Shown: piece after piece, positions 34,017 to 43,120 of the stretch | Numbering within the stretch: the stretch's first letter is position 1 | How the letters are laid out: each line of letters begins with the position of its first letter | DNA from: Nocardioides alkalitolerans DSM 16699 | Lineage (GTDB): Bacteria; Actinomycetota; Actinomycetes; Propionibacteriales; Nocardioidaceae | Direction of reading: 5' to 3' | Assembly (NCBI RefSeq): GCF_000426525.1 | Contig: NZ_AUFN01000016.1 | Span: 1 to 64,000 of the forward strand | DNA length: 64,000 bases | Translations under genes and position numbers: made by a program | Notes under the pieces: generated by a model | Seen by the model: the letters and a program-made list of their open reading frames with translations, nothing else | The model's database searches: none | What the model was told of the DNA's origin: nothing

Positions 34017-35296
34017 CGGATGGTTCCTTCCGCAAGGTCGGTCGGGGCCTGGTACTCCAGGTAGCCGAGCTGCGTCACTAGGTGGTCCACCACGTGACGG
34101 GCGTCGTGCCACACGCCCCAGATGAAGCTGGACCCGCGTCGCGAGAGCCAGGGCAGACCGAGGAAGTAGATGCCGGGGGCGGCACCGACACCGCGGCGGT
34201 GCACCGGTCGACCGGCGGCGTCGAGGGCGTCGGCCTCGGCGTCGAGCCAGCCGAAGTCCTGGCGGAAGCCGGTGGCCCAGATGATCGTTGAGACACCCGA
34301 CGCGGCGAGATCGAGCTCGCGTCGGGGGTTCCGGAGGGCCTCGGGATCGGGTCCGAGGTCTCGGGCCTGAGGCTCGGGCGGGAGGTCGATTCCGGTGCGC
34401 TCGACGTAGGCGTCGGCGGCGTCGAGGAGCGCCGTGTAGTTGGCGTCACCTTGGGAGATGTTGTCTGCCAGGTCGTCCTCGAAGCGCAGGACGCCTTGAT
34501 CGTACGAAGCGGTCATACCCACCAGCCCGATCCCGGCAGCCGACAGCTCGCGGAAGTCGACCGTGTGTCCGCCTCGAGCGCCGCTGACGGCGATCGTGAC
34601 GTGGGAGGCCCCTTCGGGGGGGGTCTCGGCATCCCACAGGCCGAGGACGCCGAGCCACCAGCAGAAGTCTCGACCACGGTAGGAGCGGGGCGGTCGGTCG
34701 TGCGGACCCACCGACAGGTAGACCTCGCGCCCCGCACGGCGAAGCTCATCGGCGATCTGGACGCCCGAGGAGCCCGCGCCCACGACGATGACTCCGCCCG
34801 GCGCCAGCTGGGAGGGGTTGCGGTAGGTGTGCGAGTGGATCTGCTGCACCGGGGCCCGCTCTGGCACCAGCGTCGGCACGACGGGGTGGTGGAAGGGGCC
34901 GGTCGCAGCGATCACGAACCGCGCGTGGATGGTTCCGGTGCTCGTCTCGACCACGAACCCGTCGACACCGGTGCGACGTGTGACGCAGAGCACCTCGACA
35001 CCGCACCGGACGGGGGCGGCGATCTTCTCGGCGTACGCCTCGAAGTAGGAGGCGACCCGCTCCTTGGACGCGAACTGGTCGGGTCCGAGGTCGTCGAACT
35101 CCAGTCCGGGGAAGCGGTCGTGCCAAGCGGGGCCGTTGGCCACGAGCGAGTCCCACCGACCGGTCCGCCACTGCTCCGCGACGCGGCCACGCTCGAGCAC
35201 GACGTGGGCGACGCCGAAGTCGCTGAGGTGGGCGCTCGCCGCGATGCCGGCCTGGCCAGCGCCGACGACGACGACAGTGGTCTCCTCGACGATCAT
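34013..35296 (-). CDS. Flavin-containing monooxygenase (class B type)
   Basis: A 427-residue FAD/NADPH oxygenase. It has two Rossmann motifs, VVVGAGQAGIAA near residue 9 and VIVVGAGSSGVQIA near 165, separated by an FMO-like GPFHHPVVP segment near 132. The C-terminus keeps IIWATGFRQDFGW. Such enzymes hydroxylate or N-oxygenate small substrates. It is the first gene of the minus-strand operon, so it precedes aldehyde dehydrogenase, RidA, DUF1028, M20 and aspartase. In a histamine-type route it would oxygenate imidazoleacetate; this is inference. The upstream region carries CAACA-GA-TGTTG at 35382. Confidence 0.9.
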   Translation of the reverse strand: MIVEETTVVVVGAGQAGIAASAHLSDFGVAHVVLERGRVAEQWRTGRWDSLVANGPAWHDRFPGLEFDDLGPDQFASKERVASYFEAYAEKIAAPVRCGVEVLCVTRRTGVDGFVVETSTGTIHARFVIAATGPFHHPVVPTLVPERAPVQQIHSHTYRNPSQLAPGGVIVVGAGSSGVQIADELRRAGREVYLSVGPHDRPPRSYRGRDFCWWLGVLGLWDAETPPEGASHVTIAVSGARGGHTVDFRELSAAGIGLVGMTASYDQGVLRFEDDLADNISQGDANYTALLDAADAYVERTGIDLPPEPQARDLGPDPEALRNPRRELDLAASGVSTIIWATGFRQDFGWLDAEADALDAAGRPVHRRGVGAAPGIYFLGLPWLSRRGSSFIWGVWHDARHVVDHLVTQLGYLEYQAPTDLAEGTIR

Positions 35297-35381
35297 GTGA
35301 AACCTCCGTTGCAGGGTTTGCCCAGCCCCTCGTGGGGTGCGCCGTGTGGATCGATGGTGCGCCGACGTGATCTGTCCCGTC

Positions 35382-35393
35382 CAACAGATGTTG
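35382..35393. promoter_or_regulatory. Palindrome upstream of the monooxygenase operon
   Basis: CAACA-GA-TGTTG lies 86 bp before the operon start. Its core AACAGATGT recurs upstream of the permease gene at 39901, so both may be bound by one regulator, with the LysR protein the obvious candidate. Confidence 0.45.
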
Positions 35394-35453
35394 TCGGGGT
35401 TTCATATCTGGAAAAGCGATGCGTTGCCTTGGGAACGGGTTGCGCGGGGTGCG

Positions 35454-36005
35454 TCACGCGAGGGTCATCGCGCTCATCGCGGCGATCATCACCGCGTGCG
35501 GCCCGGGGACCGTAGGAGCGGTGTCGGGGTGGTCCTTGACGCAGGCACCGCGGAGGGCCTCGACGCCTCGTCGTCGACGAATCACCCAGGCATAGGTGAC
35601 TGCGAAGAGGAGGGCGGTGACGACCGTCCGATCGCCGCCAGTCCCGTGATGAGGGTCGGGGGAGATGACCTGCCCGGCCCCGGCCGACCCGAAGAGGGGC
35701 GCGAGAGCTGCTACCAGGATGAGCGCGGCACACACGTGCAGGTCGACGGCACAGAGGCGCAGTTCCGCGGACGTCGTGGCGCCGTCAGGTGCCGATGCGG
35801 CGTGACCCGCGGCGACGGACAGCAGTATCGCGCCCGCGCCGACACCAGCCGCGATGCACAGCAGGATGGGCCGGTGCATATTGACCGCCATGCCTGCCAT
35901 CGCGACGGCCACCGCACCGTGGGCAGCCCGCGACGCAGCGCCCTTCGATCGCGCGGTCATGACGGCGGCGGCGCCACAGCACAGCAGCGCCATCGCGATG
36001 TGCAT
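35454..36005 (-). CDS. Multi-pass membrane protein, DUF5134-like
   Basis: A protein of about 183 residues with four to five hydrophobic helices (HIAMALLCCGAAAVM, AVAVAMAGMAVNM, LCIAAGVGAGAILLSVAAG, ALILVAALAPLFG, TALLFAVTYAWVI) and His residues in the first and third helices. It resembles small actinobacterial DUF5134-type proteins. The ATG at 36005 is 14 bp after the amine oxidase stop, so the two are co-transcribed. A role in copper handling or assembly of the amine oxidase is possible from context only. Confidence 0.6.
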   Translation of the reverse strand: MHIAMALLCCGAAAVMTARSKGAASRAAHGAVAVAMAGMAVNMHRPILLCIAAGVGAGAILLSVAAGHAASAPDGATTSAELRLCAVDLHVCAALILVAALAPLFGSAGAGQVISPDPHHGTGGDRTVVTALLFAVTYAWVIRRRRGVEALRGACVKDHPDTAPTVPGPHAVMIAAMSAMTLA

Positions 36006-36019
36006 CGTCGCAGTCCCGA

Positions 36020-37975
36020 TCAGTGGCAGGAGCCAGTCGCGGGGTGGCAGGCCGCGCGCGGACGGGGGGCGTCGAGCGCGGGATTGCGGTCGAAGAACCC
36101 GTTCGGCTTCAGCACGAAGCCCGTGCGGTCCACGGGCATGATCGGCCAGTCCTCGGGCCGGGGGAAGTGCGTGAGCCCGAAGGTGTGCCACACGACGATG
36201 TCGGTTCCGTCGATGTCGCGGTCGGCGGCCACCCAGGTGTCGATGCCCGTAGCGCCCGGGTTCTGGTTGACGTACTGGCCCGATGGGTAGCGCTGGTCGT
36301 CGTCCTGGGCGGTCACCCAGAGGTGTCGGGTCGTGAACGCCGCGCGGCGAGCGATCGACGACGACGGGTCGGCCATGAGGGTGGGCTGGCCCTCGGGGTG
36401 CAGGCTGTAGCCGACCGGCTGCCCCACTCGGTTCAGACTGTCCGGGTTCGAGAGGTGCCAGGTGCGGCCCACATTCCCGTCGGCCTCGCGGGCTGCGTCC
36501 GATTCCCGTCGCAGGCGCGTGGACCGTCGGGTGAATGCGTTGCCGTAGGCGTTGGTCGCCGACACGGGCACGCGGAGGGCGTCTACCTCGTCGACCGCAT
36601 TGCCGACCCCGTCGATCATGAGGTCGAGACGCGCCGAGAACAGGTGCTGGTGATACGGCGCAGCGACACCAGGAGCGATCTCGCTGGCCCAGGGGTAGGG
36701 CGCCCCCGTGGCGTCGGCGCTGGGGTAGGACGACGCGAACACGACGCCGGTGGCCTTGCACTCGAGCTCGATGGTTCCGTCCAGGTACAGGTACCAGTAG
36801 AAGCCGTAGTCGTAGTTGCCTACGGTGATGAAGAACGAGATCACCAGTCGGCGTTGGCGCCTGGTCGAGGACGTGCCGTTGTACATGTCAGTGTGCTTCC
36901 AGAGCAGGCCCGCATCTTCCTCGTGCATGCAGATGGCGTTGCCGATGGTGCGAGCACGGCCGTGGTCGTCCGCCACAGAGGCGTTGAAGTAGTGGATCTC
37001 GCCGAGACAATCGCAGCCGAGGGCCAGGGAGTTGGTCTCCTTGCCGAGCGAGTACTCCCCGGCGTCGAAGTAGTTCTGCCAGAAGCGCACTGGGGACGGG
37101 TCACCGTAGGGCACCACCATCTCGGCGACGGAGGCACGGTAGATGATCGGCCGGACTTGGCCGCCTCGGTCGGCGTCGCGGAACCCGATCTGGTGGAGCG
37201 TCAGGCCCTCGACCTGGTCGAAGCCGATGCGGAACTCCCAGTTCTCCCAGCGAACGACGTCGCCGTCCACCTCGAAGCTCGGTCCTTCTGGTTGCGTGAT
37301 CTCGATGGGCTTCTGCGTGGTGCGCTCCGGGAGCGACGGCGCCTCGAAGTCGGCGCGCTCGATGGGCAGGTCGTAGATTCCTTCGTCGATCAGCTCGAGG
37401 ACCTCGTGGGTGATGAGGTCGACATACGCGACGATCCCGTCGACGGGGTGGGCCCACACGTTGTCGATGTCGTCGAGCTGCAGGAACGACAGACAGCGGA
37501 CGAGGCGCCGACCGGACTCGCCCTCGATCCCGAACTCGCCGGCACTGAGGGCGGAGATCCTGATGCGCTCCGGGGTGGTGAGTCCGCGCAGCGCCATGGC
37601 GGCGCACCACGATTCGTCAGCCCACAGGATCTTCTCGACGAGCTCGAACTCCTCGGCCATGATCGGTGGCTGCCCCTCCTTGGTCACGTCTATGTCCCGG
37701 CTGGTCGCCACTGTGCCCCGGGTTAGGGAGACGACCACCTCGCTGACCGCGCCCGAGGAACGGTCCAGCAAGGTCGACCTGATCCGGCGTTCCCATGCGG
37801 TCCCGGGGGTCCATGCCAGGACCTCGTGCTTCCCGGGCTCGTCGAGCATGACCAGGGCAAACCGGGTGTGTGTGCTGATGAGGCCCGCCTCATCGAGGAC
37901 CGTACGGTTGCGTTCGATCTCCTCGGTCGTGAGACGAGCGAGGGGGTGGCGGGGGGTGGCGGTGTCGATCGACAT
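36020..37975 (-). CDS. Copper-containing primary-amine oxidase (topaquinone enzyme)
   Basis: A 651-residue enzyme that oxidises primary amines to aldehydes with release of ammonia and hydrogen peroxide. The cofactor motif TVGNYDYG has its topaquinone-forming Tyr near residue 386, close to the position in Arthrobacter enzymes. The catalytic-base Asp is in YFDAGEYSLG near 305. Copper ligands are HQH near 440 and a third His in THFPRPEDWPIMP near 601. Length and domain order match bacterial CuAO (N2, N3 and catalytic domains). No signal peptide is visible, so it is cytoplasmic. A palindromic operator at 38028 separates it from the divergent TetR gene. Substrate (tyramine, phenylethylamine or histamine) cannot be read directly. 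Confidence 0.95.
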   Translation of the reverse strand: MSIDTATPRHPLARLTTEEIERNRTVLDEAGLISTHTRFALVMLDEPGKHEVLAWTPGTAWERRIRSTLLDRSSGAVSEVVVSLTRGTVATSRDIDVTKEGQPPIMAEEFELVEKILWADESWCAAMALRGLTTPERIRISALSAGEFGIEGESGRRLVRCLSFLQLDDIDNVWAHPVDGIVAYVDLITHEVLELIDEGIYDLPIERADFEAPSLPERTTQKPIEITQPEGPSFEVDGDVVRWENWEFRIGFDQVEGLTLHQIGFRDADRGGQVRPIIYRASVAEMVVPYGDPSPVRFWQNYFDAGEYSLGKETNSLALGCDCLGEIHYFNASVADDHGRARTIGNAICMHEEDAGLLWKHTDMYNGTSSTRRQRRLVISFFITVGNYDYGFYWYLYLDGTIELECKATGVVFASSYPSADATGAPYPWASEIAPGVAAPYHQHLFSARLDLMIDGVGNAVDEVDALRVPVSATNAYGNAFTRRSTRLRRESDAAREADGNVGRTWHLSNPDSLNRVGQPVGYSLHPEGQPTLMADPSSSIARRAAFTTRHLWVTAQDDDQRYPSGQYVNQNPGATGIDTWVAADRDIDGTDIVVWHTFGLTHFPRPEDWPIMPVDRTGFVLKPNGFFDRNPALDAPRPRAACHPATGSCH

Positions 37976-38027
37976 GCGGAGCCTCCAGGGGGACCGAGCG
38001 GGGTCGTGCGGGCGGACGCCCGCACCG

Positions 38028-38053
38028 ATTCTTTATTGTGAATCACAAAGAAT
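38028..38053. promoter_or_regulatory. Palindromic operator between amine oxidase and TetR genes
   Basis: The AT-rich element contains TTGTGA-A-TCACAA at its core, flanked by ATTCTTT on the left and AAAGAAT on the right. It stands 53 bp before the amine oxidase start and 94 bp before the TetR start, the expected place for control by that repressor. A related GATTCTTTG occurs near 38114. Confidence 0.7.
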
Positions 38054-38146
38054 ATCGGGGTGTCACGGATCCAAGCCCAGATGACCTTTCGGATCAAGGG
38101 GTTCGTACGTCTGGATTCTTTGATGTGGCGCATAGATAATTCAGGC

Positions 38147-38803
38147 ATGCCTCGTCCGAAGGATCAACGTGAGCGCAAGCGCGTCATCGTCGAGGCGGGT
38201 GCACGCGCCATCGCCGCCACCGGGGTGTCCGGCCTGCGGGTGCGCGACGTCGCCGAACAGGCCGGCATCTCTGCCGCCTTGGTCAGCTACTACTACCGCC
38301 ACCTCGATGACCTGGTCCTGGACGTCCACGCCCACGCGTCCGAGCGCTTCTGCGCGGCGCGTCGCGCCGCAGCGGAGGCACACGAGGATCCGGTCGACCA
38401 GCTCGCCGAGCTGGTCGACCGCGGGGTCCCTGCTACCGCTGACGATCTGTTGTGCCGGGTGCTCTACGAGCTGCATGTGCATGCGGCGCGGAGCCCGTCT
38501 CACGCCGCGCTCATGTCAGCGCTGTGGGAGCAGGAGGTGTCGTTGTACGAGGTCGTGCTGGAACGGGGCAGAGCCGCCGGGTCCCTTTCGCTTGGCGCTC
38601 CCGCACGCGAGGTCGCCGAGACCTTCGTCGCCCTCGAGGACGCACTCGGACTTCACGTGGTTGCCCGCAACTCACGACTCTCGCCGGAGCGGGGCCGCGG
38701 GCTGCTGCGTGCGCTCGCCGAGCGCGAGACGGGCGCCGTGCTTGACGCGGCTCTACGCGCGTCTCATGGGAGCACCTCGGTCGGGAGCGTGAGGAAGCGA
38801 TGA
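38147..38803 (+). CDS. TetR-family repressor of the amine oxidase
   Basis: A 218-residue protein with an N-terminal helix-turn-helix (VSGLRVRDVAEQAGISAALVSYYYRHLDDL, about residues 26-56) like BetI/TetR regulators, and a helical effector domain. The start ATG 38147 gives the usual short N-arm MPRPKDQRERKR. It is divergent from the amine oxidase gene across a palindromic operator, and its stop overlaps the LysR start (ATGA), so two regulators are made together. An amine or aldehyde inducer is likely. Confidence 0.9.
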   Translation: MPRPKDQRERKRVIVEAGARAIAATGVSGLRVRDVAEQAGISAALVSYYYRHLDDLVLDVHAHASERFCAARRAAAEAHEDPVDQLAELVDRGVPATADDLLCRVLYELHVHAARSPSHAALMSALWEQEVSLYEVVLERGRAAGSLSLGAPAREVAETFVALEDALGLHVVARNSRLSPERGRGLLRALAERETGAVLDAALRASHGSTSVGSVRKR

Positions 38804-39747
38804 AGACACCGTCCTTCACCTTGGTGCAGCTGCGGTACTTCGCCGCGGCCGCTGAGCTCGGCAGCATGACCGCGGCGTCGCGCCAGCTGCTGGTCTCGCA
38901 GTCCGCGATCTCGACGGCGGTCGCCCAGCTCGAGCGCGAGCTGGGCGTGCAGTTGCTGCTACGTAGCCGATCGCGGGGGTTGGCGCTCACCTCGGCCGGC
39001 CGCGACTTTTACGCCGAGCTTCGAGGCTTCCTCGCGCACTGCCAGGAACTGGCGGATTCAGCGACCGACGCCGGGCAGGAACTGGCAGGGGACCTGGTGG
39101 TCGGGTGCTTCGAGACGCTGGCCCCGTTCTGGCTGCCAGACCTGGTTGCCAGCTACACGCAGCGGCACCCGGCCGTGCGGATCACCGCGCGAGAGGGTGA
39201 GCATGCCACTCTGAAACGAATGCTGCGCGAGGGTGAGTGCGAGGCGGCACTGATGTACGCCTACGACCTCGAGGACGATCTCGAGACGGTGACGATCGCA
39301 TCGGCCGCTCCGTACGTCGTGCTCGGCGTCGCGCACCCGCTGGCACGCAAGACATCCATCCGGCTCGCCGATCTGGCGTCAGAACCCGTCGTGATGCTGG
39401 ACCTCCCACACACGGCCGACTACTTCCGAGCCCTTTTCGAGACGGTGGGCGTCCAGCCGCAGGTGCGGCACCGCACTCGTGGCTACGAGACCGTGCGCGC
39501 CATGGTCGCAGCCGGACAGGGTTTCGCCATCCTCAACCAGCGACCGTTGCACGACCAGACGTACCGCGGGGGGTCGGTCGTGTGCCTCACGCTCGATGAC
39601 GACCTGCCCCCGCTGGATGTCGTGGCTGTACGGGTGCGCGCCGCCCGCCCGACGCGCAAGGTGCACGCCTTCATCCGGACGTGCTTGACAGTCGCGGGGC
39701 GGAATGCGGACAGCGCCGAGGATCCTGCTCCGATGTCGGTGGAGTAA
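38800..39747 (+). CDS. LysR-family transcriptional regulator
   Basis: A 315-residue LTTR. The N-terminal winged helix-turn-helix (LVQLRYFAAAAELGSMTAASRQLLVSQSAISTAVAQLERELG, residues about 8-49) is followed by the PBP-like ligand domain with GDLVVGCFETLAPFWLP near 90. It usually activates transcription when a pathway intermediate binds. It is translationally coupled to the TetR regulator. AACAGATG-type motifs before the monooxygenase operon and before the permease are candidate sites. Confidence 0.93.
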   Translation: MKTPSFTLVQLRYFAAAAELGSMTAASRQLLVSQSAISTAVAQLERELGVQLLLRSRSRGLALTSAGRDFYAELRGFLAHCQELADSATDAGQELAGDLVVGCFETLAPFWLPDLVASYTQRHPAVRITAREGEHATLKRMLREGECEAALMYAYDLEDDLETVTIASAAPYVVLGVAHPLARKTSIRLADLASEPVVMLDLPHTADYFRALFETVGVQPQVRHRTRGYETVRAMVAAGQGFAILNQRPLHDQTYRGGSVVCLTLDDDLPPLDVVAVRVRAARPTRKVHAFIRTCLTVAGRNADSAEDPAPMSVE

Positions 39748-39891
39748 CGGCGACGTTTCGCAGTCGCATCGACGGGCGAGCGGTGCTCGGCAGCGCACCG
39801 ACGGTGGCGTGTGCCCAGCGCCCGGGAGCGTCCGACCGGATCGAGGCCTGACGGCGACCGAACCGAGGTCCCCATTTTTGTGGGATCGCGT

Positions 39892-39908
39892 CATCTGCAG
39901 AACAGATG
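39892..39908. promoter_or_regulatory. Inverted repeat upstream of the permease gene
   Basis: CATCTG-CAGAA-CAGATG, 108 bp before the permease start, fits a dyad with five-base spacing. It shares AACAGATGT with the element at 35382. The rest of the 270-bp gap between 39748 and 40016 shows no gene. Confidence 0.5.
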
Positions 39909-40016
39909 TAAACGGGGGATCACAAGCCTTGTTCAGAAGATGGCGGCTGATCAAGACTGCCGCCACACCGATGCAGGTGGCGGCCTCACGGGCCGAGCCG
40001 GCATCCGACGGACAGG

Positions 40017-41453
40017 ATGAACATGAGCTCAGAACGAGACATCACCGCGACGTCGCGTGGCCTCATCGAACGCAACACGATCGGCCCGGTTCCCGCCGAC
40101 GAACGAAACGGCTCCGCGCTCGGACTCGTCGGGATCTGGCTCGGCGTCAACATGCTTCCGCTCACTGTCGTGACCGGCGGGCTCGCCACCACCCTGTTCG
40201 CCCTTCCCTTCTGGTGGGGCGTGCTCGCCATCGTGCTCGGCAACGTCATCGGCGGCGTGCTGATGGCTCTGCACGCCTCGCAGGGCCCGAGCCTCGGGGT
40301 CCCGCAGATGCTCCAGGCCCGCGGACAATTCGGCTCGCGCGGCGCCGCGCTCATCGTGGTCGTGGCGACCGTGATGTTCATGGGGTTCTACATCTCGAAC
40401 CTCGTGGTGGGCTCGCAGTCGTTGAGCTCGGTGTTCCCCTCCATCTCGACGAACGCCGCCATCGGCCTTGCGCTCGTCGTGAGCATGGGAGTGATGGTGA
40501 TCGGCCTGCGGCTGATCAAGCTGCTACTCACCGTCTCCGCGATCGTCATCGGCACGCTCGTGGTGCTGGCCCTGGCGAAGATCGTCTCGGATGGCGTACC
40601 GGCGTCGGTGCTTCAGCAGGGCGGCCTCACCGCCACCGGTTTCTTCTCGATGCTCGCGGTCGGGGCCGTGTGGCAGATCGCGTACGCCCCCTACGTTTCG
40701 GACTACTCCCGCTACCTTCCTGCCGGCGTCGGCAGTCGATCGGCGTTCTGGGGCACGTTCGCCGGCTCGCTGCTCAGCGGAGTCCTCATGATGGCTTTCG
40801 GGGCTCTCCTCGGCGCGCTCTCCTCGACCGGTGATCCGATCCTCGGCATCGACGAAACGACGGGAAGCCTCGCCACCACCATCCTCATGGCCTTTGCGCT
40901 GAGCTCGATGCTGGGCAATGCCGGCAACGTCTACTGTGCCACGCTGACCACCCTGACCCTGGTGGAGAACGTCCGGCCGGGCTGGATCCCACGAGCCCGC
41001 GGCCGACTCGTCACGTCGTTCGCGCTGCTCCTCCTCGGAGCCGCGGTCGCCCTCGTCGCCACCGACAACTTCCTCGCCGACTTCACCAGCTTCATCACCA
41101 TCCTGCTCTACGTGTTGATCCCGTGGTCCGCCATCAACCTGATCGACTACTTCCTCATCCGGCACGGGTCCTACGACGTCGCGTCGTTCTTCGAGCGCGA
41201 CGGCGGGCGCTACGGACAGTGGAACATCGTGGCCCTGGCCGTCTACGCGGTCGGGCTCGCGGTACAGGTGCCGTTCGCGGTCCTTCCGCAGTACGTCGGC
41301 CCGGTCGCGACCTCGCTCCACGGAGTCGACCTCGCCTGGGTCGTCGGGCTCGTCGTATCGGGCGGTCTGTACTACGCCGTCGCTGCCCGGGGACGAGACA
41401 CCAGCACCCTTTCCGGCGCTCACCGGCCCTTCGACGAGCTCGCCGCCAACTGA
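40017..41453 (+). CDS. NCS1-family nucleobase/cation symporter
   Basis: A 478-residue membrane protein with about 12 hydrophobic helices. N-terminal NTIGPVPADERNGSALGLVGIWLGVNM is characteristic of the NCS1 (cytosine/purine/hydantoin) family, and APYVSDYSRYLP marks the conserved helix 6 region. It would import a small heterocycle or amide together with sodium or protons. In this cluster it may bring in the amine or an imidazole/hydantoin-like substrate. It starts at ATG 40017 (or 40023) and is followed 26 bp later by an amidohydrolase, with which it forms an operon. Confidence 0.92.
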   Translation: MNMSSERDITATSRGLIERNTIGPVPADERNGSALGLVGIWLGVNMLPLTVVTGGLATTLFALPFWWGVLAIVLGNVIGGVLMALHASQGPSLGVPQMLQARGQFGSRGAALIVVVATVMFMGFYISNLVVGSQSLSSVFPSISTNAAIGLALVVSMGVMVIGLRLIKLLLTVSAIVIGTLVVLALAKIVSDGVPASVLQQGGLTATGFFSMLAVGAVWQIAYAPYVSDYSRYLPAGVGSRSAFWGTFAGSLLSGVLMMAFGALLGALSSTGDPILGIDETTGSLATTILMAFALSSMLGNAGNVYCATLTTLTLVENVRPGWIPRARGRLVTSFALLLLGAAVALVATDNFLADFTSFITILLYVLIPWSAINLIDYFLIRHGSYDVASFFERDGGRYGQWNIVALAVYAVGLAVQVPFAVLPQYVGPVATSLHGVDLAWVVGLVVSGGLYYAVAARGRDTSTLSGAHRPFDELAAN

Positions 41454-41479
41454 ACGAACAGAACCGGGAGCCCATCACC

Positions 41480-43120
41480 GTGACCGACCCCGACCTCGTC
41501 TTCATCGACGCCCAAGTCCACGACCATCCCCAGGCGACCTCGGTCGCCGTGCGCGACGGTCGTATCGAGCAGATCAGCAGCACCTCTCTCGCCCACCTTG
41601 CCGGGCCTAGGACGGAGGTGATCGACGCCGCCGGAGCCACACTGCTGCCAGGATTCGTCGACGCCCACGTCCACCCCATGGCCGCAGGCGTTCAGCTCAT
41701 GACCTGCAACCTGGCCGACCTGCCGCACGACCTGGGGCGCTACCTGGACCGCATCGACTCCTACGCGAAGGACCATCCCGAGGCGGAGTGGATCGCGGGC
41801 AACGGCTGGTACGGCGACACGTTCCCGGGGGGTCTGCCGACCCGCCAGCAGCTCGACTCCGTCATCCCTGACCGCCCTGCGGTCCTCGTGAGCCACGACG
41901 GACACGGGGTGTGGGCCAACTCCCGCGCCCTGGAGCGGGCAGGGATCGACGAGCGCACACCCGACCCCCCGTTGGGCCGGATCAATCGCGACCGCGACGG
42001 TCGAGCAACGGGGGTGCTCGTGGAGCGGGCCGGCGACCTGGTCACCGGGCTCCTCCCCCCGATCACCGACCAGGAGCTCGACTCCGCGCTATTGACCGCC
42101 CAGGCCTACCTGCACAGATTCGGCGTCACGTCCTGGCAGGACGCCCTGGTCGGCCCGTTGTGGGGGATGGCGGACCCGCTCGACGTGTACCTCCGCCTCG
42201 CTGACCGCGGCGAGCTCACGGCGAGGGTGGTCGGCGCGCTGTGGTGGGAAGCCGCTGCCGGGCTGGAGCAGATCGATGGACTGCTCGACAAGCGCGAGCG
42301 CAGCCGCCGCAACCGTTTCAGAGCCACCAGCGTCAAGATCATGCAAGACGGCGTGTGCGAGAACTGCACCGGAGCGATGCTCAACCCCTACAGCGGAAAT
42401 CCTGCGCACGACACCCCCACTGGGATCTCGTTCATCGATCCCGACGAGCTGGCCGGCATCAGTCGGGCTCTCAGCGATCATGGATTTCAGATCCATATGC
42501 ACGCCGTCGGCGACCGAGCGGTGCGGGAATGTCTGGACGCCCTGGAGTCTGTTGGTCCGGCGGGAGCCGAGAGACGTCACCAGATCGCCCACCTCGACGT
42601 GGTCGACCGCGCTGACATCCCGCGATTCGCCGAGCTCGACGTGATTGCCAATATTCAGGCGCTGTGGGCACGACGCGACCGCGAGATCGTCGAGCGCAAG
42701 CTGCCGCTCCTCGGAACAGAGCGCGAGCGACAGCATTTCCCGTTCGGCGACCTCTACCGTTCCGGTGCGCGGTTCGCCATGGGAAGCGACTGGCCGGTGA
42801 CCGATCCCAACCCGTTGTGGGCCATCTACACGGCGGTCACGCGCACAGCTCCCCCAGGAGATCCCCACGGAACGGGCGACGATGCTCAGCGAGTGCCGCT
42901 GGAACCCCGCCAGGCGCTCACGGTCGAGACCGCGATCGAGGCCTACACGACGGGTTCTGCCTACGCCAACGGGATCGAGGACGAGGCTGGCTCCATTGCG
43001 GTCGGCAAGCTCGCCGATCTCGTGCTGCTTGATCAGCCCATCCTGGGTCACCACGACATCAGCGAGGCTCGACCCGCACTGACCCTGGTTGACGGGCAAG
43101 CGGTCTACCGTGCGCCATAG
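41480..43120 (+). CDS. Amidohydrolase, YtcJ-like
   Basis: A 546-residue metal-dependent hydrolase of the amidohydrolase_3 group. It has the N-terminal beta-sandwich, DAHVHPMA (HxH) near residue 67, the conserved His in IHMHAVGDRA near 338 and in QIAHLDVV near 368, and MGSDWPVT (metal Asp) near 435. It lacks an obvious carbamylated-Lys motif, as is common in this group. It would open a cyclic amide, imide or imidazolone, or hydrolyse an N-substituted bond. The GTG at 41480 has GGGAG nine bases upstream. It is co-transcribed with the NCS1 permease, suggesting that the imported compound is its substrate or precursor. Confidence 0.9.
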   Translation: MTDPDLVFIDAQVHDHPQATSVAVRDGRIEQISSTSLAHLAGPRTEVIDAAGATLLPGFVDAHVHPMAAGVQLMTCNLADLPHDLGRYLDRIDSYAKDHPEAEWIAGNGWYGDTFPGGLPTRQQLDSVIPDRPAVLVSHDGHGVWANSRALERAGIDERTPDPPLGRINRDRDGRATGVLVERAGDLVTGLLPPITDQELDSALLTAQAYLHRFGVTSWQDALVGPLWGMADPLDVYLRLADRGELTARVVGALWWEAAAGLEQIDGLLDKRERSRRNRFRATSVKIMQDGVCENCTGAMLNPYSGNPAHDTPTGISFIDPDELAGISRALSDHGFQIHMHAVGDRAVRECLDALESVGPAGAERRHQIAHLDVVDRADIPRFAELDVIANIQALWARRDREIVERKLPLLGTERERQHFPFGDLYRSGARFAMGSDWPVTDPNPLWAIYTAVTRTAPPGDPHGTGDDAQRVPLEPRQALTVETAIEAYTTGSAYANGIEDEAGSIAVGKLADLVLLDQPILGHHDISEARPALTLVDGQAVYRAP

